Below, one piece after another: positions 1-6,631 of a DNA stretch of 21,080 bases. Below the pieces are notes generated by a model. The model searched no databases. It saw only the letters and a program-made list of their open reading frames with translations, and was not told the origin of the DNA. This DNA is from UBA5314 sp039679855 (GTDB lineage Bacteria > Bacillota > Syntrophomonadia > Syntrophomonadales > Syntrophomonadaceae), in the NCBI GenBank assembly GCA_039679855.1, contig JBDKUE010000025.1, positions 1-21,080 of the forward strand. The letters run 5' to 3'. The stretch's first letter is position 1, and each line of letters starts with the position of its first letter. A program made the position numbers and the translations under genes.

Positions 1-689
1 CGCATGGATACGCCTTTGCCGCACCAACCATATCCGGCCACTACGACTGTTTTCCCGGCCACCACCAGGTTGGTAGTCCGGTTTATACCGTCCCAAACCG
101 ATTGCCCGGTTCCATATCTATTGTCAAACAGGTATTTCATATAGGCGTCATTGACGGCCATCATCGGAAAGGGAAGCACCTGTTCCCGGTCCATGGAGCG
201 CAGCCTGATGATTCCGGTAGTAGTCTCTTCGCAGCCACCCATAATTTTAGAGGCCTGCTCGGGACGTTCTTTGACCAGCAGGCTGACCATATCGGCCCCA
301 TCGTCTATTATGGCATCAGGTTCGCAGTCCAGAGTCATTTCCAGGAAACGCTGGTACTCTTCAGCGCTTTCACCGTGAATGGCAAAAACGGTAATACCTG
401 AATCAACCAGGGCTGCCACCACATCATCCTGAGTGGAAAGGGGATTGCTGGCGCAGGCAATCACCCGCGCTCCTCCGGCCTGCAGGGTCTGCAAGAGGTA
501 TCCGGTTTTGGCTTCCAGGTGCAGGCAGCAGGCAATGGTCAACCCGGCAAAGGGTCGGGAGGCTTCAAATTCTTCTTTGAGGATATTCATGACCGGCATG
601 TATTTGCACACCCATTCCAGTTTGTGGTGTCCGGATGGTGCCAGCTGCAGGTCGCGGATAACTGAACTCTTTAATGTCGTATTGGGCAT
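1..689 (-). CDS. ahcY: Adenosylhomocysteinase (S-adenosylhomocysteine hydrolase), N-terminal 229 residues, cut by window edge
   Basis: Hydrolyses S-adenosylhomocysteine to adenosine and homocysteine in the cytosol with a tightly bound NAD, relieving product inhibition of methyltransferases. Read on the minus strand from the ATG at 689, the frame is open to the window edge. Family-typical stretches are visible: a substrate-domain CCLHLEAKT near residue 54, ACASNPLSTQDDV near residue 79, DDGAD near residue 129, GGCEETTTG near residue 152, a NDAYMKYLFDNRYGTGQS block near residue 180, and the start of the NAD-binding fold (VVAGYGWCGKG) at the truncated end. An AGGAGG ribosome binding site sits 5 nt before the ATG. 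The rest of the NAD domain lies outside the window. It appears to have its own promoter just upstream. Identity is secure. Confidence 0.95.
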   Translation of the reverse strand, partial: MPNTTLKSSVIRDLQLAPSGHHKLEWVCKYMPVMNILKEEFEASRPFAGLTIACCLHLEAKTGYLLQTLQAGGARVIACASNPLSTQDDVVAALVDSGITVFAIHGESAEEYQRFLEMTLDCEPDAIIDDGADMVSLLVKERPEQASKIMGGCEETTTGIIRLRSMDREQVLPFPMMAVNDAYMKYLFDNRYGTGQSVWDGINRTTNLVVAGKTVVVAGYGWCGKGVSM

Positions 690-727
690 GATTACCTCCT
701 AAAAACCCGATTGTAATATACTAATCT

Positions 728-733
728 ATTATA
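728..733 (-). promoter_or_regulatory. -10 element of the probable adenosylhomocysteinase promoter
   Basis: On the minus strand a perfect TATAAT lies about 40 nt upstream of the ahcY ATG, predicting a short leader of roughly 30 nt. No convincing -35 hexamer is visible 16-18 nt further upstream (only T-rich sequence), so the call rests on the -10 and on its position between the upstream terminator and the gene. Confidence 0.45.
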
Positions 734-766
734 AGCGGATTAGCCGGGCTTTAGAAAGCATTCTTT

Positions 767-803
767 GAAAAAAAACCACCCGGTATAAAGTACACAGGTG
801 GTT
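767..803 (-). terminator. Intrinsic terminator of the PilZ gene
   Basis: On the minus strand AACCACC pairs with GGTGGTT (7 bp, 16-nt loop) and is followed directly by a run of T residues. It lies 20 nt after the stop codon of the PilZ gene and before the ahcY promoter, so it separates the two minus-strand units. Confidence 0.8.
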
Positions 804-824
804 CAAGACATCCGGTATAAATAA

Positions 825-1517
825 CTAAATATGGCCTCTTTTCAACATATCCCTTTGCTTATTAAAAACATATTTAATCAATGATTCTCTCGGCCCATTT
901 CCGATCTCCTTAAAGGAGCAGCCTATTTTATAGCGATTTCCCCAACGGGTGGAATAACCTTCACAGCGCTTAACCTCCACAATACTATCCACCAGGCGCT
1001 GATCGGGCATATGAATGCCGAGTTCCAACTCCAGTTTTTCATCAACTATATGGGGCGCTGTAAAAAGCAGTCCACCTCCGCTTATATCGAGCGTGCTGGC
1101 TTCATAATAAGGCCAGTTGTAACGGGCCAGACGATAGCGTAAATTGAGATTGGCTTTGATTCTTACCCAATGCCTCATCTCAATACGACGCAATTTATCG
1201 GGCAAGGCCAACTGCATCCAAGAGTAAGGTCCCAATTCCATGTCCACAACTTTAGAAGAGCTGGTATAGAGGCTGCCGTTGCGTCCGAGAAAAATATTGA
1301 CCGGGCTTTCCACTTTAAAGGGTGGAAATTTTTTATCGGGGCCGGGTATTTTAATCAGGAAACTGTTGAAATAGGTACGGCCTACCGTTCCGCTTATTGT
1401 ACCCAAGCTTTTGTCTTTGTTTTGATTGGATAAAAGCTCAATCCTGATATCCTGTCCTTTGGTAAAAAAATTGGATGACAAAGTCTTCACTCCCAATTTG
1501 AGATTATGAAACTCCAT
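825..1517 (-). CDS. PilZ-domain protein with YcgR-like N-terminal domain (cyclic-di-GMP effector)
   Basis: Probably a cytosolic receptor for cyclic-di-GMP that tunes motility or another surface behaviour, as YcgR-type flagellar brakes do. Numbered from an in-frame TTG four codons upstream, the C-terminal PilZ domain shows the RxxxR motif (R119-HWV-R123) followed by the D/NxSxxG motif (D148-I-S150-GGG). Both are the known c-di-GMP contacts. The N-terminal 110 residues resemble the beta-barrel YcgR_2 domain that precedes PilZ in Firmicute homologues. I place the start at the ATG at 1517 (230 aa). The TTG at 1529 would add four residues, and neither has a clear Shine-Dalgarno. A TATACT about 20 nt upstream could be its -10. 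No flagellar genes are in view, so its target is unknown. Confidence 0.85.
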   Translation of the reverse strand: MEFHNLKLGVKTLSSNFFTKGQDIRIELLSNQNKDKSLGTISGTVGRTYFNSFLIKIPGPDKKFPPFKVESPVNIFLGRNGSLYTSSSKVVDMELGPYSWMQLALPDKLRRIEMRHWVRIKANLNLRYRLARYNWPYYEASTLDISGGGLLFTAPHIVDEKLELELGIHMPDQRLVDSIVEVKRCEGYSTRWGNRYKIGCSFKEIGNGPRESLIKYVFNKQRDMLKRGHI

Positions 1518-1740
1518 AGATAAACCCAATTAACCATAGTATACCAGAAATGCTCTTTTGGTACTATTTAGGACATTTTTCTTGATAATCCACTGTAACT
1601 TCATCTTTAAAAACCGGCCTGGTAGTAAAGTTATGCAAGAAAGGAAAATTTGCGCTTCCTGGAGAAATAAGCAGGTAAATTCAAACGCGTTCGGGAGATG
1701 GTACGGGTGGTGCTTTGTGCAAGCAGTTAAGGGGGAAATT

Positions 1741-2274
1741 ATGGGAAGGATTGAGCTAATCAGCGGTCCGATGTTTTCCGGTAAAACGACCGAGCTTATG
1801 CGCCGTTTGGAAAGGTACTCACTGGCCGGCCGCAAGGTGGTCCTGTTTAAACCGGGTATTGACGAGCGCACCAACCAATACGTTCGTATAGCTTCAGCCA
1901 GGCAGGAGTACGCTATTGAAGTATTGACCCTGTACAAACCGGTTGGCACTGATGCGGACGTGGTGGCTATTGATGAAGGGCAGTTTTTCCCCCCCTGGGT
2001 GGTGGATTACTGCCAGTCTTTAAAAGACCAGGGCAAGATACTTATTATATGCGGTCTGGACATGGACGCCCGGCGTCAGCCCTTTGGTTCCATGGGGCAG
2101 TTGATGGCAATAGCCGATACGGTTCACAAGCTTACCGCGGTCTGCAAGTGCGGCGAGGACGCTCCGTATACCTGGCTTAAAGGTGATGCCAACTGGGAAA
2201 AAGGCAATCTGATTTTAATTGGTGATAGGGAGCGCTACGAAGCACGTTGCGCCAGGTGTTACCACAAACCGTAA
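1741..2274 (+). CDS. tdk: Thymidine kinase, type II (Zn-containing, TK1-like)
   Basis: Phosphorylates thymidine to dTMP with ATP in the pyrimidine salvage pathway. The P-loop GPMFSGKT is at residues 9-16 and the Walker-B/lasso signature DEGQFF (usually DEAQFF) at 78-83. The C-terminal lasso keeps a Tyr before CARC (C170, C173), half of the structural zinc site. The other half is odd: it reads C135-K-C137, not the usual CxxC. The open frame extends upstream to 1558, but that extension has no family similarity. The ATG at 1741 has an AAGGGGGA ribosome binding site at the right distance and gives the typical 177 aa. The metallo-hydrolase gene follows after 15 nt, so the two are probably co-transcribed. 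Confidence 0.93.
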   Translation: MGRIELISGPMFSGKTTELMRRLERYSLAGRKVVLFKPGIDERTNQYVRIASARQEYAIEVLTLYKPVGTDADVVAIDEGQFFPPWVVDYCQSLKDQGKILIICGLDMDARRQPFGSMGQLMAIADTVHKLTAVCKCGEDAPYTWLKGDANWEKGNLILIGDRERYEARCARCYHKP

Positions 2275-2289
2275 ACTGGAGGTATGGTG

Positions 2290-2976
2290 ATGGGTAAATT
2301 TCAAAAGATCTGCACCGGAGTCTATCAGGTAGGGGGCGGACGGTTTTCCAGGGGAGACGACTGCCTAGTGTTCCTGGTTGAGGACCAGGGGCAATGCGCC
2401 CTGATAGATATGGGAGCCGGGGCCAGTGCGAATCAGATATTTGACAATATTAAGAGTGCAGGATTTGTAATTGAATCTATAAAATACTTGATTGCCACTC
2501 ACGGCCATATTGATCACATTGGCGGACTGCCGGAAATGCGACAGGCAATGCCCCAGGCTCAAGTAGTGGCCCACCGCCTGGAACTTCCGGCTATAGAGGA
2601 AGGCCGCCCGGAATTGACTGCGGCAGATTGGTACGGAGTGAGCTATAGACCGGTTAAAGTAGATCTGGTCATTGATGCCGAACAGGCCCTGCCGTTGGGA
2701 GGGTTGACTCTTCAGTGCCTGCACACCCCCGGGCATACCAGGGGAAGTATTTCATTGTTCCTGGACGTAGATGAGCAAAGGGTCCTGTTTGGTCAGGATA
2801 TCCACGGTCCCTTTGACAAAAACTGGGGTTCCGATTTAAAAGCCTGGAAGAATTCCATGGAAAAACTGATTTCCCTGGAAGCCGACATATTATGTGAAGG
2901 ACACTTCGACGTATATTCTCCAGCAGCCCGGGTAAAGGAATATATCGAGTCATATTTAAGGCGTTTTGGGCGCTAG
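2290..2976 (+). CDS. Metallo-beta-lactamase-fold hydrolase (glyoxalase II-like)
   Basis: A soluble MBL-fold enzyme with a predicted dinuclear metal centre. Ligands are visible in order: H71-G-H73-I-D75-H76 (HxHxDH), H149 in HTPGHT, D170 in GQDIHG and H205 in EGH. The length (228 aa) and the HTPGHTRGS motif fit the glyoxalase II-like subgroup; the substrate cannot be told from sequence. Three start codons lie close together (ATG 2284, GTG 2287, ATG 2290). GGAGG at 2278-2282 is correctly spaced only from the ATG at 2290. It follows tdk by 15 nt. Its TAG overlaps the stop codon of the convergent 3D-domain gene. Confidence 0.88.
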   Translation: MGKFQKICTGVYQVGGGRFSRGDDCLVFLVEDQGQCALIDMGAGASANQIFDNIKSAGFVIESIKYLIATHGHIDHIGGLPEMRQAMPQAQVVAHRLELPAIEEGRPELTAADWYGVSYRPVKVDLVIDAEQALPLGGLTLQCLHTPGHTRGSISLFLDVDEQRVLFGQDIHGPFDKNWGSDLKAWKNSMEKLISLEADILCEGHFDVYSPAARVKEYIESYLRRFGR

Positions 2977-2980
2977 CGCC
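2969..2980. repeat. 12-bp perfect palindrome over two convergent stop codons
   Basis: GGCGCTAGCGCC is self-complementary. Its central CTAG supplies the TAG stop of the plus-strand hydrolase (2974-2976) and the TAG stop of the minus-strand 3D gene (2973-2975). It can form only a 4-bp stem with a CTAG loop. There are short T-runs on both sides, so it may be a weak bidirectional terminator. Confidence 0.5.
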
Positions 2981-3497
2981 ATTTTTCCACCCAGTTGTAA
3001 TCGCGCTCTTTGACTCCGAATTCTCGCGCCCCTTTATTGTTATAATAATTGGCGGTGCCATAGTATATATCAAACCAGTACGGCTTATTTCCCCAGAGTC
3101 CGTAGTATATGTCACCGGTGTCAATTACCCGGAAGCTGTCATAGGTCTGGCCATGGATTTCAATGGGCTCATTCAACCAGACTATAGTATCAAAAGGTAT
3201 TAATGGTATTCTGGGATCGACTCCGGGATAGATGGGATGCACGGCAATTCCGTCTTGAGAATAGTGTTGGCCGCTGCTCGCCCGGCGTGCCATACTGCTT
3301 TCAGTATAGGCGGTTATCTTTTGATTTTTAACGGCAAATTGAATATACCACTCCGGTTGGGGCGTTATTTCCGGTTGAGAGGGGAGCGGTTTCTGTGGAA
3401 GATTGCGCTGCTGGCGGTAACGGCCATAGAAAACTCCTCCCAGTAACAAAATAATAGATAGAGCTACCAAAATCGCCTGACAGGATTTACGATTCAT
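2973..3497 (-). CDS. Membrane-anchored 3D-domain protein (double-psi beta-barrel, MltA-like fold)
   Basis: Residues 8-25 form one hydrophobic N-terminal anchor after a basic start, followed by a proline-rich linker (33-48) and an extracytoplasmic domain. The domain shows the order expected for the 3D family (PF06725): ITAYT near residue 61, DGIAVHP at 82-88, IPF as the usual IPxGT position, VIDTGD at 125-129 and WFDIYYG at 141-147. The conserved aspartates include D126 and D143. Family members act on cell-wall peptidoglycan or sit in resuscitation and germination factors; which applies here is not visible. A GGGGGTGA ribosome binding site precedes the ATG at 3497. The 3' end overlaps the convergent hydrolase by 4 nt. 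Confidence 0.8.
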   Translation of the reverse strand: MNRKSCQAILVALSIILLLGGVFYGRYRQQRNLPQKPLPSQPEITPQPEWYIQFAVKNQKITAYTESSMARRASSGQHYSQDGIAVHPIYPGVDPRIPLIPFDTIVWLNEPIEIHGQTYDSFRVIDTGDIYYGLWGNKPYWFDIYYGTANYYNNKGAREFGVKERDYNWVEKWR

Positions 3498-3598
3498 TAT
3501 TTCACCCCCTTTGGCTTTAATTTTTGTCTTTTTCGGTCAAAATATATCCTCAATTACAGAAAAAGCATAAACAAGAACGTGATGCAGCCATTTTAGCA

Positions 3599-3607
3599 TG
3601 ATATAAT
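3599..3607 (+). promoter_or_regulatory. Extended -10 promoter for the DUF3343 gene
   Basis: TGATATAAT is a perfect extended -10 (TGnTATAAT), predicting a transcript start near 3614 and a leader of about 73 nt. No good -35 is seen, as is usual for extended -10 promoters. The same TGATATAAT string recurs at 18907. Confidence 0.65.
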
Positions 3608-3644
3608 AGTACCCATATTAAAATCAGACCTCACGGGTAAAGAC

Positions 3645-3667
3645 CAGCCCTGGATTCACCCAGGCTG
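3645..3667 (+). other. Leader hairpin upstream of the DUF3343 gene
   Basis: CAGCC-(C)-TGG pairs with CCAGGCTG: an 8-bp stem with one bulged C and a 6-nt loop, inside the predicted 5' leader and ending 7 nt before the AGGTGG ribosome binding site. No T-run follows, so it is not a terminator. Confidence 0.45.
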
Positions 3668-3686
3668 CGCAAATAGGTGGACTTCA

Positions 3687-3974
3687 ATGAACAGCGATAT
3701 TACTAGACTTACAAGCTATGGACTTTATACCTTTGACACAACCTCCCACGCGCTAAAGGCCGAAAAGGTTCTCAAAAAGAGCCAGGCCAGGTTTATTCTT
3801 ATCCCCACTTTGCGTGAGATATCGGCCAGTTGTGGATTATCCATAAAATTCCGCCTGGAGGATCAAGCGGATTTGGACCGGATATTTACCAACGAGCAGC
3901 TTCATTATGACGGCCTTTATCATGTGGAAAAAGAGAACGGGCGCAATCTGGTGCAAAAGCTTACCATCAATTAA
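3687..3974 (+). CDS. DUF3343 family protein (putative Se/S carrier-like)
   Basis: A 95-aa soluble protein. The N-terminal 60 residues match the DUF3343 (PF11823) pattern: YGLYTFDTTSHALKAEKVLK, then a PTLREISASCGLSIKF block containing the single family-typical Cys. Members are described as putative selenium/sulfur carrier-like proteins, but the biochemical role is not established. The C-terminal 30 residues (after LEDQAD) look like a lineage-specific extension. The ATG at 3687 follows AGGTGG by 6 nt. The gene has its own extended -10 promoter. Its TAA stop is also the first bases of the large inverted repeat before the helicase gene. Confidence 0.8.
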   Translation: MNSDITRLTSYGLYTFDTTSHALKAEKVLKKSQARFILIPTLREISASCGLSIKFRLEDQADLDRIFTNEQLHYDGLYHVEKENGRNLVQKLTIN

Positions 3975-4043
3975 TGAGTTTGGGGACGGTTCTTGAACTT
4001 ATTTTTTGGCAAAATGAGTTCAAGAACCGTCCCCAAACTCATT
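3973..4043. repeat. Long perfect inverted repeat (27-bp arms, GGGGACGGTTCTTGAACT type)
   Basis: Arms 3973-3999 and 4017-4043 are exact reverse complements. Pairing continues inward through a T-G wobble and ATTTT/AAAAT to a 5-nt loop, so the RNA or extruded DNA could form a hairpin of about 33 bp. The GGGGACGGTTCTTGA core resembles dispersed repeats I know from Clostridia genomes, some associated with REP-type (Y1) transposases. It is present once in this window and no transposase is nearby. No T-run follows on either strand, so it is not a standard terminator. Confidence 0.85.
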
Positions 4044-4071
4044 CAGGCCTAAAAAGCCAGCAAACCACCTG

Positions 4072-4092
4072 AGGCAGCCTCCATGGCTGCCT
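4072..4092 (+). other. Hairpin in the leader of the DinG-type helicase gene
   Basis: AGGCAGCC pairs with GGCTGCCT (8 bp, 5-nt loop TCCAT). A TTTT lies 8 nt later, too far for a good intrinsic terminator. It sits 26 nt before the helicase ATG and could be a weak terminator or attenuator. Confidence 0.4.
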
Positions 4093-4118
4093 GTATATTG
4101 TTTTAGGCAGGGTAACAT

Positions 4119-6191
4119 ATGCGCATAGAGGACTACCATACTAAAAATATTCTGGAGTATTTTCGCTCTTCAGATGGCCTGGCCAGTGTTATTGAGGGAT
4201 ATAGCATGAGGGAGCAGCAGCTTCGCATGGCCGAAGCGGCCATAGATGCCTTTGCCAATCAAGAGTTCCTCCTGGCCGAAGTTGGCACTGGTGTCGGCAA
4301 GACCTATGCCTATTTGATTCCAGCTCTATTATGGGCCAATTATTCCGGTGAAAAGGTAGTTGTAGCCACCCGCACCAAAGCCCTGCAGGAGCAGGTGGCA
4401 GAAAAAGACATTCCTGCTTTGCAAAAAATACTGCCTTTCAATTTTGCCTGGGCCCAGGCCAAGGGAAGGGAAAACCTGCTCTGTTGGAACAGGTACATCG
4501 GCATATTGAGCGGCCGGCGAACTCTGAGTCAGGAGGAAAGCGAGTTTATAACCGCCATCTTAAACTGGGCGGAGAGCACCGGGAGCGGAGATCGCAAAGA
4601 ATTAAACCTTAACAGCCGCCTTATCCAGCATTGGGACCTGGTCAACGCTCAAAGGCGTTTATGCCTGCGAGAAAGATGTTCATTCAGGGAGAAATGCTTC
4701 CGGTTAAAAATGCTAAAGAGTCTGGAACAGGCTGATATCATTGTCGCCAATCACGCTTTGCTCCTGTCTGATTTGATGATCGATAATCAGATTCTGCCCG
4801 AATACAAGTGCCTGGTAATAGATGAAGCTCACAACTTTGATCGGGAGGCTTTTGACAAATGTTCCACCGTTTTTAACTGGTACGATATCATGGATTTAAT
4901 CGGCTTTTTAAGCGGTGCTGCGGCAAAGCGTGATTCGCTTCTGCCCCGCATTAAAAACGTATTTCCAGAACTGGAGCCAGAGCTTACCGATGCCGCCCAT
5001 ATATGCGACCGCCTGCGCGAGCTCTCCTACCGCTTTTTTCAGCAGTTGGGAGGTTTGAAGGGGCGGGACAAGCGTACTAACTATGCCCTGGTGCTGGACA
5101 GCCAGATTCTTGAGTCTCCCGAATTTACCGGGGTGTATTCCGCCTATCGTGATTGGCAGGATCAGGCCCAGCTTTTACTGGGTTCTCTAAAAGAGCTGCG
5201 CGACACCCTGTCCGGGCAGGAGGAAGAACTGGAACTGGTCAATACCATATCTAGCCTTCAAAGTATATGTGATGCAGCTTTTAATATTATGGAAGAATAC
5301 TTAAGCCAGGAAGCTTATCTGCACTGGATTGAATACCAGGACGAACAGGCCGTAAGCTTCTCAGCTTCTCAGGTGGGTATGAGCGAACTCCTGTATCAAC
5401 GCCTGTTTGACAGGATGGCCAGCGTGCTTATGGTTTCTGCTACGATAGCGGTGAAGCAGAGCTTTGCCTATCCCATAGAGCGCCTGGGCCTGGAACCCAT
5501 AGCAACCCAGGAAAGGCTGCATACCCTGCTGGAGGATTCCCCCTTTCCCTATGAACAACAGGCCTGTCTCATGGTAGTTGAGGATATGCCTGATCCGGAA
5601 AGCCGCGACTTCACTGCCTCGGCGGCTGCCGCCGTACTTTCAGCGGCAGAAGCAACTGGAGGGGCGACCATGGTCTTGTTTACGTCCCGACAGCAGTTGG
5701 CTGATTTATCAGAAATGATCCGCCCCATCTTGGAGAAAAAAGGCTACAAGCTCCTGGTGCAAAATGAAGACGGCGATTTTAATACCCTTATAAGCCAGTT
5801 TAAAACCAGTGATAAATCAGTCCTGATGGGGTTGGACACCTTTTGGGAGGGCATCGACCTCAAAGGCGACCTGCTGCGTTGCCTGGTTATTGTCAGACTC
5901 CCTTTCCGGCCGCCCAACGAGCCATACTCCAGCGCCTGCATCAAAGACTGCCTTTATAAAGGCAAAAACAGCTTCAATCATTTCAGCCTGCCTGATGCCA
6001 TAGTTCGTTTCAAACAGGGGGTGGGCCGCCTTATTCGGAGCGAACAGGATCACGGCGCGGTTGTGGTTCTTGATCACCGCTTGCTCTCCAAACCCTACGG
6101 TCGGTCATTTACCGGCAGTATTCCCATCGGCAACATCCGTTCTCTTTCCTATACCCAACTCTATCCCGCCCTCAAAGACTGGCTGCGTTAA
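4119..6191 (+). CDS. dinG: DinG-family ATP-dependent DNA helicase (XPD-like, Fe-S)
   Basis: A superfamily 2 5'-3' DNA helicase for structured DNA arising in repair or replication. Walker A EVGTGVGKT is at residues 54-62 and the DEAH box at 235-238. GLDTFWEGID is at about 571-580 and motif VI QGVGRLIR at 633-640. Four cysteines in the XPD/DinG arrangement (C122, C182, C187, C193) should bind a 4Fe-4S cluster between Walker A and DEAH. At 690 aa it has the helicase core only, without the N-terminal exonuclease domain of Bacillus DinG. The ATG at 4119 is preceded by a weak AGGCAGGG. The gene stands between a large inverted repeat and the sigma-E-like unit, probably monocistronic. Confidence 0.9.
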   Translation: MRIEDYHTKNILEYFRSSDGLASVIEGYSMREQQLRMAEAAIDAFANQEFLLAEVGTGVGKTYAYLIPALLWANYSGEKVVVATRTKALQEQVAEKDIPALQKILPFNFAWAQAKGRENLLCWNRYIGILSGRRTLSQEESEFITAILNWAESTGSGDRKELNLNSRLIQHWDLVNAQRRLCLRERCSFREKCFRLKMLKSLEQADIIVANHALLLSDLMIDNQILPEYKCLVIDEAHNFDREAFDKCSTVFNWYDIMDLIGFLSGAAAKRDSLLPRIKNVFPELEPELTDAAHICDRLRELSYRFFQQLGGLKGRDKRTNYALVLDSQILESPEFTGVYSAYRDWQDQAQLLLGSLKELRDTLSGQEEELELVNTISSLQSICDAAFNIMEEYLSQEAYLHWIEYQDEQAVSFSASQVGMSELLYQRLFDRMASVLMVSATIAVKQSFAYPIERLGLEPIATQERLHTLLEDSPFPYEQQACLMVVEDMPDPESRDFTASAAAAVLSAAEATGGATMVLFTSRQQLADLSEMIRPILEKKGYKLLVQNEDGDFNTLISQFKTSDKSVLMGLDTFWEGIDLKGDLLRCLVIVRLPFRPPNEPYSSACIKDCLYKGKNSFNHFSLPDAIVRFKQGVGRLIRSEQDHGAVVVLDHRLLSKPYGRSFTGSIPIGNIRSLSYTQLYPALKDWLR

Positions 6192-6210
6192 AACGCCTGG
6201 CAATAACTCT

Positions 6211-6240
6211 GTCACTTTTTTTAACAGCTTTTCATACAAT
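6211..6240 (+). promoter_or_regulatory. Sigma-E-like promoter (mother-cell sporulation sigma factor)
   Basis: GTCACTTT (-35), a 14-nt spacer and CATACAAT (-10) match the Bacillus sigma-E pattern (TCATATT-like -35, CATACAnT -10, spacing 13-15). The -10 is a perfect match; the -35 keeps TCA and TT. The predicted start near 6247 is about 10 nt before the ribosome binding site of the SpoVM-like ORF. The role is inferred from consensus only. Confidence 0.6.
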
Positions 6241-6271
6241 GAAACAAAACCAATCAGAGGGGGTCTGTGGA

Positions 6272-6337
6272 GTGCGGGTAATTTACGTGAGAATTCCTGT
6301 ATTCTTAAGAAACATTCTCATTAAGATCTGGGGGTAA
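6272..6337 (+). CDS. SpoVM-like 21-aa amphipathic sporulation peptide (candidate)
   Basis: A 21-codon ORF starting with GTG at 6272, with AGAGGGGG 8 nt upstream. It aligns without gaps to Bacillus subtilis SpoVM, a 26-aa amphipathic peptide that recognises the curved forespore membrane and anchors SpoIVA to start coat assembly. Shared positions are P9, F11, L12, I15 and G21, basic residues at 2 and 7, and hydrophobic residues at 3, 6, 8, 16 and 19. The segment IPVFL corresponds to LPKFL of SpoVM. It lacks the basic C-terminal tail. The surroundings fit: a sigma-E-like promoter at 6211-6240 (spoVM is sigma-E dependent) and a hairpin right after the stop. The neighbourhood is not the usual spoVM locus beside rpmB. 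A 21-aa match can be chance, so I hold this as a strong candidate, not a certainty. Confidence 0.6.
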   Translation: MRVIYVRIPVFLRNILIKIWG

Positions 6338-6342
6338 ACATC

Positions 6343-6370
6343 TGGAGTAGCAGTCTACTCCATTTCTTTT
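6343..6370 (+). terminator. Hairpin terminator after the SpoVM-like ORF
   Basis: TGGAGTAG pairs with CTACTCCA (8 bp, tetraloop CAGT), followed by TTTCTTTT. It begins 6 nt after the TAA at 6335-6337, closing a self-contained unit of about 125 nt. Confidence 0.65.
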
Positions 6371-6631
6371 ATGCGGTTTCCCTGCAGAAAGGCAGGTCGG
6401 ATTGTTTTGGCCAGGCTGGCTCTCGTTCGATTTATAATAGCGCTGCTATTTATCGTTGTTGGAATGTTGTTATTGATATTCGCGGTCAGGCAGACCGGGT
6501 CTATCCCGGGCTGGCCATACCTTGGCACCGGTAGTTTTGCCGGGGGGATTATTTGTATAAACCAACGCCCACAATTCCGCCCGTGGCTCCGGCTACCAAA
6601 CAGATCAGGAATGAATAGGCAAATGTCTTGA
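6371..6631 (+). CDS. Possible small membrane protein, unrecognised
   Basis: An 86-aa open frame with a strongly hydrophobic segment at residues 19-40 (VRFIIALLFIVVGMLLLIFAV) and a weaker one near 47-62. I do not recognise it. There is no ribosome binding site before the ATG at 6371. An in-frame TTG at 6407 has a loose AGGCAGG upstream and would give 74 aa. The last 83 nt run antisense through the 3' end of the TIGR04086 gene, and that part is polar and Arg/Asn/Pro-rich like a shadow frame. It could be a real two-helix protein, a decayed gene or chance. It fills what would otherwise be a gap between 6371 and 6548. Confidence 0.25.
   Translation: MRFPCRKAGRIVLARLALVRFIIALLFIVVGMLLLIFAVRQTGSIPGWPYLGTGSFAGGIICINQRPQFRPWLRLPNRSGMNRQMS

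Noticed and set aside
102..702. Plus-strand open frames opposite adenosylhomocysteinase
   Set aside because: They are antisense to a clearly conserved gene, with no ribosome binding sites or recognisable domains.
1558..1740. In-frame N-terminal extension of thymidine kinase by 61 codons
   Set aside because: The extension has no family similarity, and a ribosome binding site plus the family-typical MGRIELISGPMFSGKT start lie at 1741.
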